Source of the DNA: Fodinibius salicampi
Lineage (GTDB): Bacteria; Bacteroidota; Rhodothermia; Balneolales; Balneolaceae
DNA length: 64,000 bases
Assembly: GCF_039545095.1 (NCBI RefSeq)
Contig: NZ_BAABRS010000001.1
Location: forward strand, 1,054,001-1,118,000
Direction of reading: 5' to 3'
Below, one piece after another: positions 27,009 through 34,988 of this stretch. Position 1 is the first letter of the stretch; each line of letters begins with the position of its first letter. A model generated the notes under the pieces. It was given only the letters and a program-made list of their open reading frames with translations, did no database searches and had not been told where the DNA came from. A program made the position numbers and the translations under genes.

Positions 27009-27036
27009 AAAGGCCATTCATTTGGAATGGTTTCCG
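27009..27036 (+). terminator. Weak terminator after the CNNM gene
   Basis: CCATTC (27014-27019) pairs with GAATGG (27025-27030) around a short loop, followed by TTTCCGTTT. The stem is only six bases and lies about 60 bases after the gene. It may also affect the DsbA-family gene downstream. Confidence 0.3.
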
Positions 27037-27104
27037 TTTGAACTTGTTTACCTTAGTAGCTATACAAAACGTACTACACTAAGAATTTAATATTGATAAT
27101 TGAT

Positions 27105-27791
27105 ATGAAAGTCGAAATTTGGTCCGATATAATGTGCCCCTTTTGCTATATAGGCAAGCGGCGATTTGAGCAAGCTCTTAATCAATTTGAATATGCCGAT
27201 GAAGTTAAAGTCGAGTGGCGAAGTTTCCAGCTTAATCCCGATATGGAAACAGCCCCCAATGCCAGCATCAATGAATACCTGGCCGAATCCAAGGGCTGGT
27301 CGTTGAATGAAGCCAGGCAGATGAACGAACGGGTTACTAAGATGGCTGCCGAAGAGGGGCTGGAATATCATATGGATCAAGCTGTGGTTGCCAATTCATT
27401 TGATGCGCATCGCCTCATCCAGTTTGCCAAAAGCAATGATTTAGGCGATGAAGCAGAGGAAACACTCTTTCAAGCATACTTTACCGAAGGGAAGAATATG
27501 GACGATACAGATACGCTGGTAGAAATTGCCGAACAGATTGGACTGGTAACGCAAGAAACACGCGAAGTACTGAAAAGCGACCAATATGCTAAAGCTGTTC
27601 AGCATGATATCCAGACCGCCCAAGCGATGAACATTCGCGGCGTACCCTTCTTTCTATTTAACAGAAAGTTTGCCGTTTCTGGTGCCCAGGAATCAGAAAC
27701 CTTTTTAAAAGCACTTAAACAGTCATGGAATGACTGGGTTGAAAAACAAGAAGCAGAAGAAGAACCCGCCACAGAAAAACAGGCCAACTAA
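27105..27791 (+). CDS. DsbA-family oxidoreductase (FrnE-like)
   Basis: From ATG 27105 this is a 228 aa cytosolic thioredoxin-fold protein. The redox motif CPFC in DIMCPFCYIGKRRFEQAL, the helical insertion with SFDAHRLIQFAKSNDLG, and the cis-Pro loop RGVPFFLFNRKFAVSG are typical of the FrnE/2-hydroxychromene-2-carboxylate isomerase-like group. FrnE-type proteins act in disulfide exchange under oxidative stress. No signal peptide is present. A TTG four codons upstream is in frame but less likely. A relic of its 3' end lies near 29.75 kb, so this gene was once duplicated. Confidence 0.9.
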   Translation: MKVEIWSDIMCPFCYIGKRRFEQALNQFEYADEVKVEWRSFQLNPDMETAPNASINEYLAESKGWSLNEARQMNERVTKMAAEEGLEYHMDQAVVANSFDAHRLIQFAKSNDLGDEAEETLFQAYFTEGKNMDDTDTLVEIAEQIGLVTQETREVLKSDQYAKAVQHDIQTAQAMNIRGVPFFLFNRKFAVSGAQESETFLKALKQSWNDWVEKQEAEEEPATEKQAN

Positions 27792-27958
27792 CGTTTAAAT
27801 CTGCTTTTTGAAGGGGCTGGACTGTCTTTCCAATGTCACGATGAAATACATGTCGTTGCTTCCAGGCCCCTCCTTTTACCTCTTTGCAGTGTTCCAGATC
27901 TTTATTAAATGTATCACTAGGGTTTCGGCAATCGTTCAACACCTCAATTAAACTTCTC
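27792..27958 (-). pseudogene. 3' relic of a phospholipase D-family gene (cls paralog)
   Basis: Read on the minus strand, this stretch codes for FNKDLEHCKEVKGGAWKQR, matching the C-terminal FNEDLEHCEEVKGETWKRR of the intact gene at 29791-30957. At the DNA level the two are similar over about 165 bases, starting just after the dsbA stop. Single-base indels break the frame in at least two places, and the original stop codon is lost. Only the last 50 or so codons remain. It is the left trace of a duplication. Confidence 0.8.
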
Positions 27959-28252
27959 ATCCGAAATTCATTAAATACCTGTGTAGTATTTCATTCCCTC
28001 AATCCTTTTATTATTTAATATGAAATGAGGATTGGATATAAGAATCCAGCGATATATATCAGGAAATAAGCAATTTTTAGCATATTTTATACTTTGCTGT
28101 GTATATCTTAAAACGAGTAGCTTAGGTTGAAAATACTTTCTCTCCTCAAGGTGATGACTGGAACAACCTTTCTGAGGTTGCTATACTTATATCAGGTTCA
28201 GCTTACGAAATAACATTGTTAGCATTTCATAAATATTAACTGGGATACCATC
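27959..28252. other. Upstream region of the diadenylate cyclase gene
   Basis: No gene is seen. A bulged hairpin, CCTCA-AGGT (28144-28152) with ACCT-TTC-TGAGG (28166-28177), lies about 75 bases before the cyclase start and could be a leader structure. No known riboswitch class was recognised. Confidence 0.4.
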
Positions 28253-28597
28253 TTGATCGAACCTGCTTTTATATTACTTCAAAGCATCGAAGATACCTTT
28301 TATACCTTTCTTCAAAATATCCGTATTGTTGATCTGCTGGATATTATTATCATCTCCTTTTTTCTCTATATCGTACTGAACTGGCTGCGTCAGAGTGCTT
28401 CGCGCCGTAATTTACTTAGTTTTTTGGTGATCTTAATTGTTTATGTCATTGCCCGCTTTACCTGGATGTACCTTACGGAACTACTTATCGAAGGACTTTT
28501 CATTATAATTTTGATTGGTATTGTCGTTGTATTTCAATCTGATATGCGACGGATCATCGACCGCATCAGCAACTGGCGTTTTTTTGACATCTCCTAG
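28253..28597 (+). CDS. N-terminal membrane part of CdaA (upstream of the TAG)
   Basis: This frame of 114 codons starts at TTG 28253, the only plausible start after an in-frame TAG at 28220. It encodes three membrane segments, LLDIIIISFFLYIVLNWL, LLSFLVILIVYVIARF and LLIEGLFIIILIGIVVVF, then DMRRIIDR, the link to the catalytic domain in CdaA proteins. It ends at TAG 28595-28597 after FFDIS. By itself it cannot make cyclic di-AMP. Confidence 0.55.
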   Translation: MIEPAFILLQSIEDTFYTFLQNIRIVDLLDIIIISFFLYIVLNWLRQSASRRNLLSFLVILIVYVIARFTWMYLTELLIEGLFIIILIGIVVVFQSDMRRIIDRISNWRFFDIS

Positions 28598-28639
28598 CCC
28601 GATTCCACGGACATTTCAACCAGTATTATTACAGAAGCG

Positions 28640-29734
28640 GTGGCCAAGATGGCGGATCAGCGAATCGGAGCCCTCATTGTGCTAGAGGGTAGAGAAGACT
28701 TGGACCGGCACGTTCATGGCGGTATTGAGCTAGATGGCAAGATCACAATTCCGCTGCTGCACAGTATCTTTAACACTAATGCACCCGGCCACGATGGAGC
28801 AGTGCTCAGCGACGGACAGCGAATTTTAAAGTTTGGGGTCCATTTACCCCTTTCGACCAATTTATATAAACTGTCGCGCGGCGGTACACGGCACACAGCT
28901 GCGCTGGGTCTTTCGGAAAAGTGTGATGCCCTGGTAATTGTGGTTTCGGAAGAACGGGGAACTATCAGTATTGCTGAGAACGGACAGATCAAAGAACTGG
29001 AATCCCACAGCGATCTCAAGAAACATCTTGATGATTTTTGGGCTGAATATTATCAATCAAAAACAACATCCAACAAACAATGGGGCGAACGCCGAAGCCT
29101 AAAAACTGCTTTGGCTGCAGGCAGCCTTGCCTTTATTCTATGGTTATCCTTTGCCTACCCTTCGGAAACTGTATATCGAACCTATGCCGTGCCAATTGAA
29201 TACAGCAACCTCGAATCTACCTCTTATGCCCTTCAGGATACGGTGCCACTGCAAGCGCGGATTACCCTCTCGGGTTCTGAGCAGGCCTTCCGTACGTTTG
29301 ACCCCTCAGAGCTAATTATATCATTTGATCTGGCCTCCGAAGAGGTTGAAGACCTTGAGCTCGATATCGACAGCGATAATATTAATCTTCCGGCGGGATT
29401 GCAGTTTTTCGAGGCCTCCCCGTCCGTGCTTCAACTTAAAAAGCAATACTTTGTACCTGTAAACGTCCCGGTCAAAGTGCCCGTGACAGGTACCATAGCA
29501 GAACATCTGCAATTTCAACCTGTCGTCCCCTCTCCTGAAATCATAACCATCTTGGTGGATACCGCCGCTGCAACAATCGATTCGGTTTTGACCGAGCCCG
29601 TAGATCTAAGCCAAGTTGAAGAACAAACGGTACAACAAAAAATGCTCCAGCTGGAAGGTGACTCTTTTCGCCTGTCTGAACAAGCTTCCCCAAATATTAC
29701 CGTAACTATAAACGTGCGTAAGATTCAATCATAA
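28640..29734 (+). CDS. Diadenylate cyclase domain plus YbbR repeats (downstream of the TAG)
   Basis: This open frame of 364 codons starts at GTG 28640 (ATG at 28649) and is in the same frame as the membrane part, 42 bases after the TAG. It keeps most of the DAC catalytic domain, then a membrane helix at about residues 150-170 and two YbbR-like units with the periplasmic Pro-Val repeats VPVNVPVKVPVTG. If translated alone it would lack the first strands of the DAC fold and its membrane anchor. Confidence 0.5.
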   Translation: MAKMADQRIGALIVLEGREDLDRHVHGGIELDGKITIPLLHSIFNTNAPGHDGAVLSDGQRILKFGVHLPLSTNLYKLSRGGTRHTAALGLSEKCDALVIVVSEERGTISIAENGQIKELESHSDLKKHLDDFWAEYYQSKTTSNKQWGERRSLKTALAAGSLAFILWLSFAYPSETVYRTYAVPIEYSNLESTSYALQDTVPLQARITLSGSEQAFRTFDPSELIISFDLASEEVEDLELDIDSDNINLPAGLQFFEASPSVLQLKKQYFVPVNVPVKVPVTGTIAEHLQFQPVVPSPEIITILVDTAAATIDSVLTEPVDLSQVEEQTVQQKMLQLEGDSFRLSEQASPNITVTINVRKIQS

Positions 29735-29788
29735 TTTCTTCTTATTAATAAAAACTTTGCTGTTTCGGGCGAGAGCGGACCAGTTTAA
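29735..29788 (+). pseudogene. 3' relic of a dsbA-family gene
   Basis: The stretch TTCTTCTTATTAATAAAAAC and its continuation align with the dsbA-family gene over the segment coding PFFLFNRKFAVSG; one frame reads NKNFAVSGESGPV then stops. It lies between the cyclase-YbbR gene and the intact cls gene, in the same relative position as the real dsbA end before the cls relic at 27792. It is the right trace of the same duplication. Confidence 0.6.
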
Positions 29789-29790
29789 CG

Positions 29791-30957
29791 TTAAATCTGC
29801 TGTTTAAAGGGCCTGCTAAGTCCTTCCAATGCCCGACGAAACACATTTCGCCGCTTCCAGGTCTCTCCCTTCACCTCTTCACAGTGTTCCAGATCTTCAT
29901 TGAAATGAGTTACCAGGGTTTCGGCCAGTTCTTCACTAAGTGCCACCAGATTTACTTCATCATCTTTAAGCATTGACCGATGGTTGAAATTCGCAGAACC
30001 AATACATGAAACAAAATCATCAATCACAATAATCTTGGAGTGCAGCATTGTTTTTTGATATTGCCAGAGAGTAACACCGGCATCCAACAGATCATTAAAA
30101 TGATCTCCACCTGCAATATTGGCCACCCGCTTATCCATGTGCTTACCCGGCATCATAATCTGTACATTCACTCCACGCTTAGCCGCATCGCACAGTCGCT
30201 GCACCATTGGCTTATTAGGATTAAAGTAAGCGGTGGTAATAAATATACTTTCCTGAGCCATTTGTATAAGCGTTTTATACAAAATAACGATATCACTCCA
30301 ACGTACTGAAGCGGAGGTCCGAACAACTTGCAGGGGAATATCCTGGATTGAATGATCGTCCGGGAGTGGTGTTTTACCATTATTTTCATGCCAGGGAAGA
30401 CCAATTTTAAGATTTCTTCCCGCTTCAATCCAGTTTTCCAGAAAAGCCGACTGTAGTCCCTTTACAGCTGGACCTTCAATGCGGAAGTGTGTTTCTCTCC
30501 ATTCGGAAGGATTGCGCGCGTCCCCCTCCCATTCTTCTGCAATCCCTACTCCCCCGGTAAAAGCAACGCAACCATCACAAATTAATACTTTGCGATGGGT
30601 ACGGTTATCACTCTTCCAGACTTTCCATTGCTTGAATGGGCGAAACCATTCTACCTCTACCCCACTGGTTTCCATCAATGCAACCAGTTCTTCCGGCATA
30701 AAGGCCGCCCCGAAACTGTCTAAAATAACCCGTACCTCTAAGCCTTCCTCGGCTTTTTTTGCCAGTATTCGGGCAAAACGATCAGCGATATTTCCTTCCC
30801 AATAGACGAATGTAAGGAAATCGACCTGGTGTTCGGCGGCTTTAATAGCCTTCAGCATTGCCGGAAAAATTTCATCCCCATTCTTTAGTACTTTTACGGC
30901 ATTCCCCTGTGAAAAAGGAACGCCCACCGTCGCTTCCAGGGTTTCTTTATAATCCAT
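29791..30957 (-). CDS. Phospholipase D-family protein, cardiolipin synthase-like
   Basis: The 388 aa protein has two HKD motifs: THRKVLICDG and LHSKIIVIDD, each with the HxK(x)4D pattern, each followed by GG/GS and asparagine (FTGGVGIAEEW, IGSANFNHRS). This is the double-HKD layout of cardiolipin synthases ClsB/ClsC and related phosphatidyl transferases. There is no N-terminal membrane helix, as in ClsB-type enzymes. The likely reaction is condensation of phosphatidylglycerol to cardiolipin, but a hydrolase is possible. A 3' relic of a paralog lies at 27792-27958. Confidence 0.88.
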   Translation of the reverse strand: MDYKETLEATVGVPFSQGNAVKVLKNGDEIFPAMLKAIKAAEHQVDFLTFVYWEGNIADRFARILAKKAEEGLEVRVILDSFGAAFMPEELVALMETSGVEVEWFRPFKQWKVWKSDNRTHRKVLICDGCVAFTGGVGIAEEWEGDARNPSEWRETHFRIEGPAVKGLQSAFLENWIEAGRNLKIGLPWHENNGKTPLPDDHSIQDIPLQVVRTSASVRWSDIVILYKTLIQMAQESIFITTAYFNPNKPMVQRLCDAAKRGVNVQIMMPGKHMDKRVANIAGGDHFNDLLDAGVTLWQYQKTMLHSKIIVIDDFVSCIGSANFNHRSMLKDDEVNLVALSEELAETLVTHFNEDLEHCEEVKGETWKRRNVFRRALEGLSRPFKQQI

Positions 30958-31064
30958 TCCATTATTGGTTGCCGTATTAAAGTGAAAGAGAGTAGAATTA
31001 TCTACTCAAGCATCAGTATTCCCAATACCTACCCTTAGATAGTCATGATGACACCGTTCGGTTC

Positions 31065-31499
31065 CTACTTATTCAAGTTAGGATGACGATACGTTGCTGC
31101 CACTCCAAGAATAGCTGATAAGAACAGGATGCCTGGTGCAAGTAAGGGATAGGATCCTTTAATTGCCGGCCAGATAGCTTCCACAGCTGAAAATGAGGGA
31201 TTAATTTCCAAAGTGAACTGGTAGTTCCCCATAAAATGCAGATACATACCGTATAGACTGCTCAGGGCAATAAATCCCATTATCCAGCGAAGGGTTGTTA
31301 AAATTTTACGGCCCGGCTTTCTCCAGGCAGCTGCTGATATAAAAAAACCAATAACCGATAAAATAATAGGAATCCACTGCTGGGTTTCCTCATAATGCTC
31401 CAACAGGTAAAGTTCAGCAATCGTCCCAATAAAAATAAAGGCAGCAACTCCCAACAAAAATGAACGGAGTTGCTGCTCTACAGTAGATGAATGTTCCAC
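31065..31499 (-). CDS. Small four-helix membrane protein
   Basis: This is a 144 aa protein with four predicted membrane helices (SFLLGVAAFIFIGTIAEL, IPIILSVIGFFISAAAW, LRWIMGFIALSSLYGMYL, LLAPGILFLSAILGVAAT). No known domain was recognised. The most plausible start is GTG at 31499, because no early ATG is in frame. It lies 3 bases downstream of the helix-hairpin-helix lipoprotein gene on the same strand, so they are likely co-transcribed. Confidence 0.65.
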   Translation of the reverse strand: MEHSSTVEQQLRSFLLGVAAFIFIGTIAELYLLEHYEETQQWIPIILSVIGFFISAAAWRKPGRKILTTLRWIMGFIALSSLYGMYLHFMGNYQFTLEINPSFSAVEAIWPAIKGSYPLLAPGILFLSAILGVAATYRHPNLNK

Positions 31500-31502
31500 G
31501 GT

Positions 31503-32033
31503 TTACTCAGACTTTAAATACGTCTTGGCTGTAGCAAGATCTTCTTCATCGACATAAGAAGTAAGATTTTCGAGAAATGCATCGTTGGAATCATACGGTC
31601 TTGCATCAATCAGTTCCTGGGCCGCGTCGGCATCTACGCCCGGAAGCTGCTGAAGGGTAGCAGCATCGCTGTTATTCACATCAATAGGAACGAAGATATA
31701 TTCTTCATAGGCAGCAACCTGGTCCTCATCCACATATTTTCCAATCTCCTGACGAAATTGTTGAATACTGACATAGGGTCGATATTCTTCAAATTCGTGC
31801 ACCATCTTGTCTCCCACATTCGGGATAGTTCTGAATTCTTCTTCGGAAGCTGTGTTAACATTCAGCTTTGCTTCGGGTGCTGTCGCTACCGTCGTATCTT
31901 GCTCAATTGTTCCTTGAGATGTGGGCTCTTGTACTACTTCCTGCTCGTTACTTTCACTGCCGCCACAAGCTACAACGCTCATCATTAAGGCAATGAGTAA
32001 AGAACCGGAAACTAATCTGTTAATTTTATTCAT
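31503..32033 (-). CDS. Lipoprotein with two ComEA-like helix-hairpin-helix repeats
   Basis: This is a 176 aa protein with a lipoprotein signal (lipobox VVAC at about residue 20). After an acidic Glu/Thr linker it has two ComEA-like helix-hairpin-helix repeats. The first begins LNVNTASEEEFRTIPNVGD, the second IDVNNSDAATLQQLPGVDA. Such repeats in exported ComEA bind DNA during natural transformation. No other competence gene is nearby, and the acidic charge of the protein is unusual for DNA binding, so an adhesive or protein-binding role is possible. Confidence 0.8.
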   Translation of the reverse strand: MNKINRLVSGSLLIALMMSVVACGGSESNEQEVVQEPTSQGTIEQDTTVATAPEAKLNVNTASEEEFRTIPNVGDKMVHEFEEYRPYVSIQQFRQEIGKYVDEDQVAAYEEYIFVPIDVNNSDAATLQQLPGVDADAAQELIDARPYDSNDAFLENLTSYVDEEDLATAKTYLKSE

Positions 32034-32241
32034 TTTTCAATTCTTTAAATTTATTAAGTGCTTTGAGTTACAATTTCACCTGAATATAAAAGTTATATTG
32101 GTCGGCACCATATTTTTTATGGTATATCCTACTGGAAACATATACCCAACGATTAGCTTAATAAAATATTTATATACAATTAGTCATTGAAAACAATGAT
32201 AACCCTCATAGATAATAACAAAAACTTTATACCTGTTTTTG

Positions 32242-32272
32242 TTTATGCTCTGTAGAATAGTCCGTATCTTCA
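32242..32272 (+). promoter_or_regulatory. Candidate promoter of the MFS gene
   Basis: TTTA (32242-32245) and TATCTTCA (32265-32272) are 19 bases apart, close to the TTTG-N19-TAnnTTTG pattern of Bacteroidota promoters. The start codon follows after about 46 bases. Confidence 0.3.
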
Positions 32273-32317
32273 GCGCAGAATTTTTACAAAAATCAACAAT
32301 CTTCACTTACACATTCC

Positions 32318-33529
32318 ATGAGGAATTATCTGCAGTTTGTGCTGAAAGAAAAGCGCCTGCTGTCCTTCGGTTTCACTTTTACTTTTTTCTCCAGCTTTGG
32401 ACAAACCTTTTTAATTTCTCTCTTTGTCCCCTTTTTCTTATCCGATTTTAACCTCTCTAATGCCAGTTTCGGCTCTATTTATTCAGTAGCAACCCTTGCC
32501 AGTGCGTTCACCCTTCCCTTTATAGGTAAGTGGATTGATTATTTACCACTAAAAAAGTTCAGCTTATTGGTGGCAATGGGACTTATGATCGCTGCTTTTA
32601 CGGTTTCCGTTTCGTGGCATGTTGCAATTTTATTCATTGGACTTCTGTTACTCCGCTTAGCCGGACAGGGACTAAGCAGTCATACAGCCCAAACAGCTAT
32701 GGCTAAGTTTTTTCGGCTTCAGCGTGGCAAGGCCCTTAGCATTGCTAACCTCGGATATCCTATAGGAGAAGCCATCCTGCCATTAATGATCACAGCATTG
32801 ATTCCTATTTTAACATGGAGAGGTGCATGGGGCGGTATCTCATTGGCTATCGGTATACTTCTGATTCCTTTTGTAATAAATATTCTAAGTGGTAAAACCG
32901 AAGAGCTTACGACACCTGAATCTGCTACTGATGATTCGGAAGCTTCTCCTGCAGATTACAGCATAGTACTTACAGATATACGATTTTATCTGCTCTTACC
33001 GGCTGTACTTTTACCGGCATTCTGGATAACAGGTCTGTTCTTATATCAGGTCTCTATTGCTGAACAGCTGGGATGGTCTGCTACACTCATTGCGTCTGCT
33101 TTTGTTGCCTTCGCCGGAGCCAGGATCATCAGTTCCCTGGGAGTAGGTCCAATTATTGATAAACTTAGTGCTCGACAGCTATTTCCCTATTACATGCTTC
33201 CCATAGGAAGCGGATTTTTAGTCGCCTATTTTCATCCCGGACCATGGTCGGCCTTTGCCTATATGTTTTTACTAGGCGTAACCATGGGATTTGGCAGTAA
33301 TCTTAAATCTGCTCTTTGGGCTGAAATGTACGGAGAGGATTCTGTCGGTACGATTCGCAGTCTGTTTTCTGCACTCATGGTATTCAGTACGGCCTTAAGC
33401 CCCTTTTTAATGGGTTGGCTTCTGGACAATAGTATTGCCATGACTGATATTTTGCTCAGTGCTTTTATCACCGTAATCATCGGTACGTTAATGGCGATGC
33501 TTGCTTTCCGTAAGCAGTTGTGGGGGTAA
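32318..33529 (+). CDS. MFS transporter
   Basis: This is a 403 aa membrane protein with about twelve helices. FIGKWIDYLPLKKFSLLV is the loop 2-3 motif of the major facilitator superfamily, and the second half carries the matching VGPIIDKLSARQLFPY loop. The acidic cytoplasmic loop between the halves (EELTTPESATDDSEASPAD) is short. The substrate is unknown; the sequence resembles the oxalate/formate and monocarboxylate-type MFS groups only loosely. Confidence 0.88.
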   Translation: MRNYLQFVLKEKRLLSFGFTFTFFSSFGQTFLISLFVPFFLSDFNLSNASFGSIYSVATLASAFTLPFIGKWIDYLPLKKFSLLVAMGLMIAAFTVSVSWHVAILFIGLLLLRLAGQGLSSHTAQTAMAKFFRLQRGKALSIANLGYPIGEAILPLMITALIPILTWRGAWGGISLAIGILLIPFVINILSGKTEELTTPESATDDSEASPADYSIVLTDIRFYLLLPAVLLPAFWITGLFLYQVSIAEQLGWSATLIASAFVAFAGARIISSLGVGPIIDKLSARQLFPYYMLPIGSGFLVAYFHPGPWSAFAYMFLLGVTMGFGSNLKSALWAEMYGEDSVGTIRSLFSALMVFSTALSPFLMGWLLDNSIAMTDILLSAFITVIIGTLMAMLAFRKQLWG

Positions 33530-33570
33530 CCTTTTATCTAAAACTTTAAAAGTATAATCCCTATACGTGT

Positions 33571-34320
33571 TTAAATTAAAATTCTAACACCCCATCCTAC
33601 TATTAAAGCCAACAACGTAGAAAGTAATGTTCCTATTAAAACATATTCGGCAAAAGAACGATCGTCTTTAAAATTATTAAAGCGGGTCACTCCTTTTGCG
33701 GCCAGGATAAATCCGATGGCACTATATTGATTAAGCAGAACAAAGATGAAGATAAAAATTCGTTCTAGCAGTCCGATGAGTCGACCCATACTATATTCTT
33801 CATCGCTCACTTTATCCTCCTGTTCACCTATCGATTGAAGTCCCATGACGTTAAGTATATAGCGAAGTACTATATTCATTTCATTAATCACCAGCAATAT
33901 TCCCGCCAGTATAATTTGTATAGTATTCACCATATCAATATCTAGATAGATATTCTGTCCCGGAAGAAACATCCATCCAAAAAAACTTATCCCTTTTTCA
34001 ACCAGTAATCCCCCGCTAATATTCAGTAACGAACTGCATATAATGCCTGTAATGAGCAGATGATACAGAAAAGTGAGCGCCCTATTCCGGTTAAGTTTTT
34101 CTTTATTCCGTTCTGCAGCTCTCATTACAAACGGATAGCTAACCAAGTGAATAGCCAGCAATCCCCAAGCCCAGCTAAACTGAACGAAGGGAAGCACCAA
34201 TAAGGGCAAAGCGCCAATAATTATCAGATCCTTGTCGGTTACGCCCTTATCACGAAAGATGAGTCGAAGGCGGGCCAGCAACGTCAGATTGAGAATAGTT
34301 AAATAAATTGCGTAGTTCAT
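33571..34320 (-). CDS. Membrane protein, DUF3307-like C-terminal half
   Basis: This is a 249 aa protein with six or seven predicted membrane helices. The C-terminal part (GRLIGLLERIFIFIFVLLNQ, then AIGFILAAKGVTRF, then AEYVLIGTLLSTLLALI) matches the conserved tail of DUF3307 membrane proteins. It overlaps the upstream SatD gene by four bases (ATGA, 34317-34320), so the two are translationally coupled. SatD-DUF3307 pairs occur in other bacteria; no activity is established. Confidence 0.75.
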   Translation of the reverse strand: MNYAIYLTILNLTLLARLRLIFRDKGVTDKDLIIIGALPLLVLPFVQFSWAWGLLAIHLVSYPFVMRAAERNKEKLNRNRALTFLYHLLITGIICSSLLNISGGLLVEKGISFFGWMFLPGQNIYLDIDMVNTIQIILAGILLVINEMNIVLRYILNVMGLQSIGEQEDKVSDEEYSMGRLIGLLERIFIFIFVLLNQYSAIGFILAAKGVTRFNNFKDDRSFAEYVLIGTLLSTLLALIVGWGVRILI

Positions 34321-34958
34321 TTTGTTAGTTGTTGGTCAATAAGTTCAGATATATTATCCATTAGTTTACTGATAACATCCAGTGCGCCCGCCTCTCTATT
34401 TTTATAAAATGCCGGCGGAGAAATATCCAGCTGTTCCACAATCTCTTTGTAATCCTTTCCCTCTTTCGACATGTGTAAAATTGATAATCGGTTTTTCTTC
34501 CATGTTTTTATTTCATGGGAAAGCAACCGAAGGCTGTTATTGATAAGAGACAGCGTGGTATTATCCTCCTCTTCCACATTCAGATGAAAAAAGAAGCCGC
34601 TCTCTTTCAGTTTCTCCATTCCTCTGCGTGCCTCGTGAAAAGCCGGACCATCCATTCCAATGGCCTGTTCGTTATTTATAGGCGTAGCGATACTACCCAC
34701 CCCCAAGGAGAAACGTATTCTCACGGGATACAAAACAGCTAGAATTCGAAGTAGATGAACAAACAGCCTATCTGCCTCTTCAAATACCGCCTGAAATTCA
34801 TCCCCCAGTGTAATGGTATAAGGAGCAACTGGCGCATGATCAGTTTGATTTAAATAATCCAATTCTTCCTGCATTTTATCCTGTAAAGCCTCTCGTTGTT
34901 CTTCTTTGATCTCCTTCGAAGACTCAATATCCGCTATAAGTACCAAATATCGTTTCAT
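34317..34958 (-). CDS. SatD-family protein: nucleotide-cyclase-like domain plus C-terminal helix-turn-helix
   Basis: This is a 213 aa cytosolic protein. The N-terminal 120 residues resemble class III nucleotide cyclases: YLVLIADIESSKE (Asp10), then LGDEFQAVFE (Asp53), 43 residues apart, as for the two metal Asps in that fold. VRIRFSLGVGSI and MDGPAFHEARRGME (108-112, HEARR where NxxxR is usual) continue the pattern. The C-terminal 50 residues form a helix-turn-helix (YKEIVEQLDISPPAFYKNRE). The first 120 residues fit the SatD family. Coupling to a membrane protein and three 29-bp repeats upstream suggest autoregulation. Confidence 0.75.
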   Translation of the reverse strand: MKRYLVLIADIESSKEIKEEQREALQDKMQEELDYLNQTDHAPVAPYTITLGDEFQAVFEEADRLFVHLLRILAVLYPVRIRFSLGVGSIATPINNEQAIGMDGPAFHEARRGMEKLKESGFFFHLNVEEEDNTTLSLINNSLRLLSHEIKTWKKNRLSILHMSKEGKDYKEIVEQLDISPPAFYKNREAGALDVISKLMDNISELIDQQLTK

Positions 34959-34988
34959 AAGACTGTTTTTTTATCTTTTCCAATATAT

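Larger units (their letters stand above)
28253..29734 (+). pseudogene. Diadenylate cyclase CdaA fused to YbbR (CdaR), split by an in-frame TAG
   Basis: If the TAG at 28595-28597 is read through, one frame of 492 sense codons runs from TTG 28253 to 29734. It begins with three CdaA-type membrane helices (about 20-100). A DAC domain follows with GHDGAVLSDG (DGA at 181-183) and GTRHTAALGLSE (213-220, where RHR is expected). A membrane helix (LKTALAAGSLAFILWLSF) and two YbbR-like units complete it. CdaA makes cyclic di-AMP; YbbR (CdaR) regulates it and is usually a separate gene. No other defect is seen, so the TAG may be a recent mutation, a sequence error or a read-through site. It is flanked by dsbA and cls relics. 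Confidence 0.75.

Noticed and set aside
28081-28252. Riboswitch upstream of the cyclase gene
   Set aside because: Only one bulged hairpin is visible and it matches no class I know.
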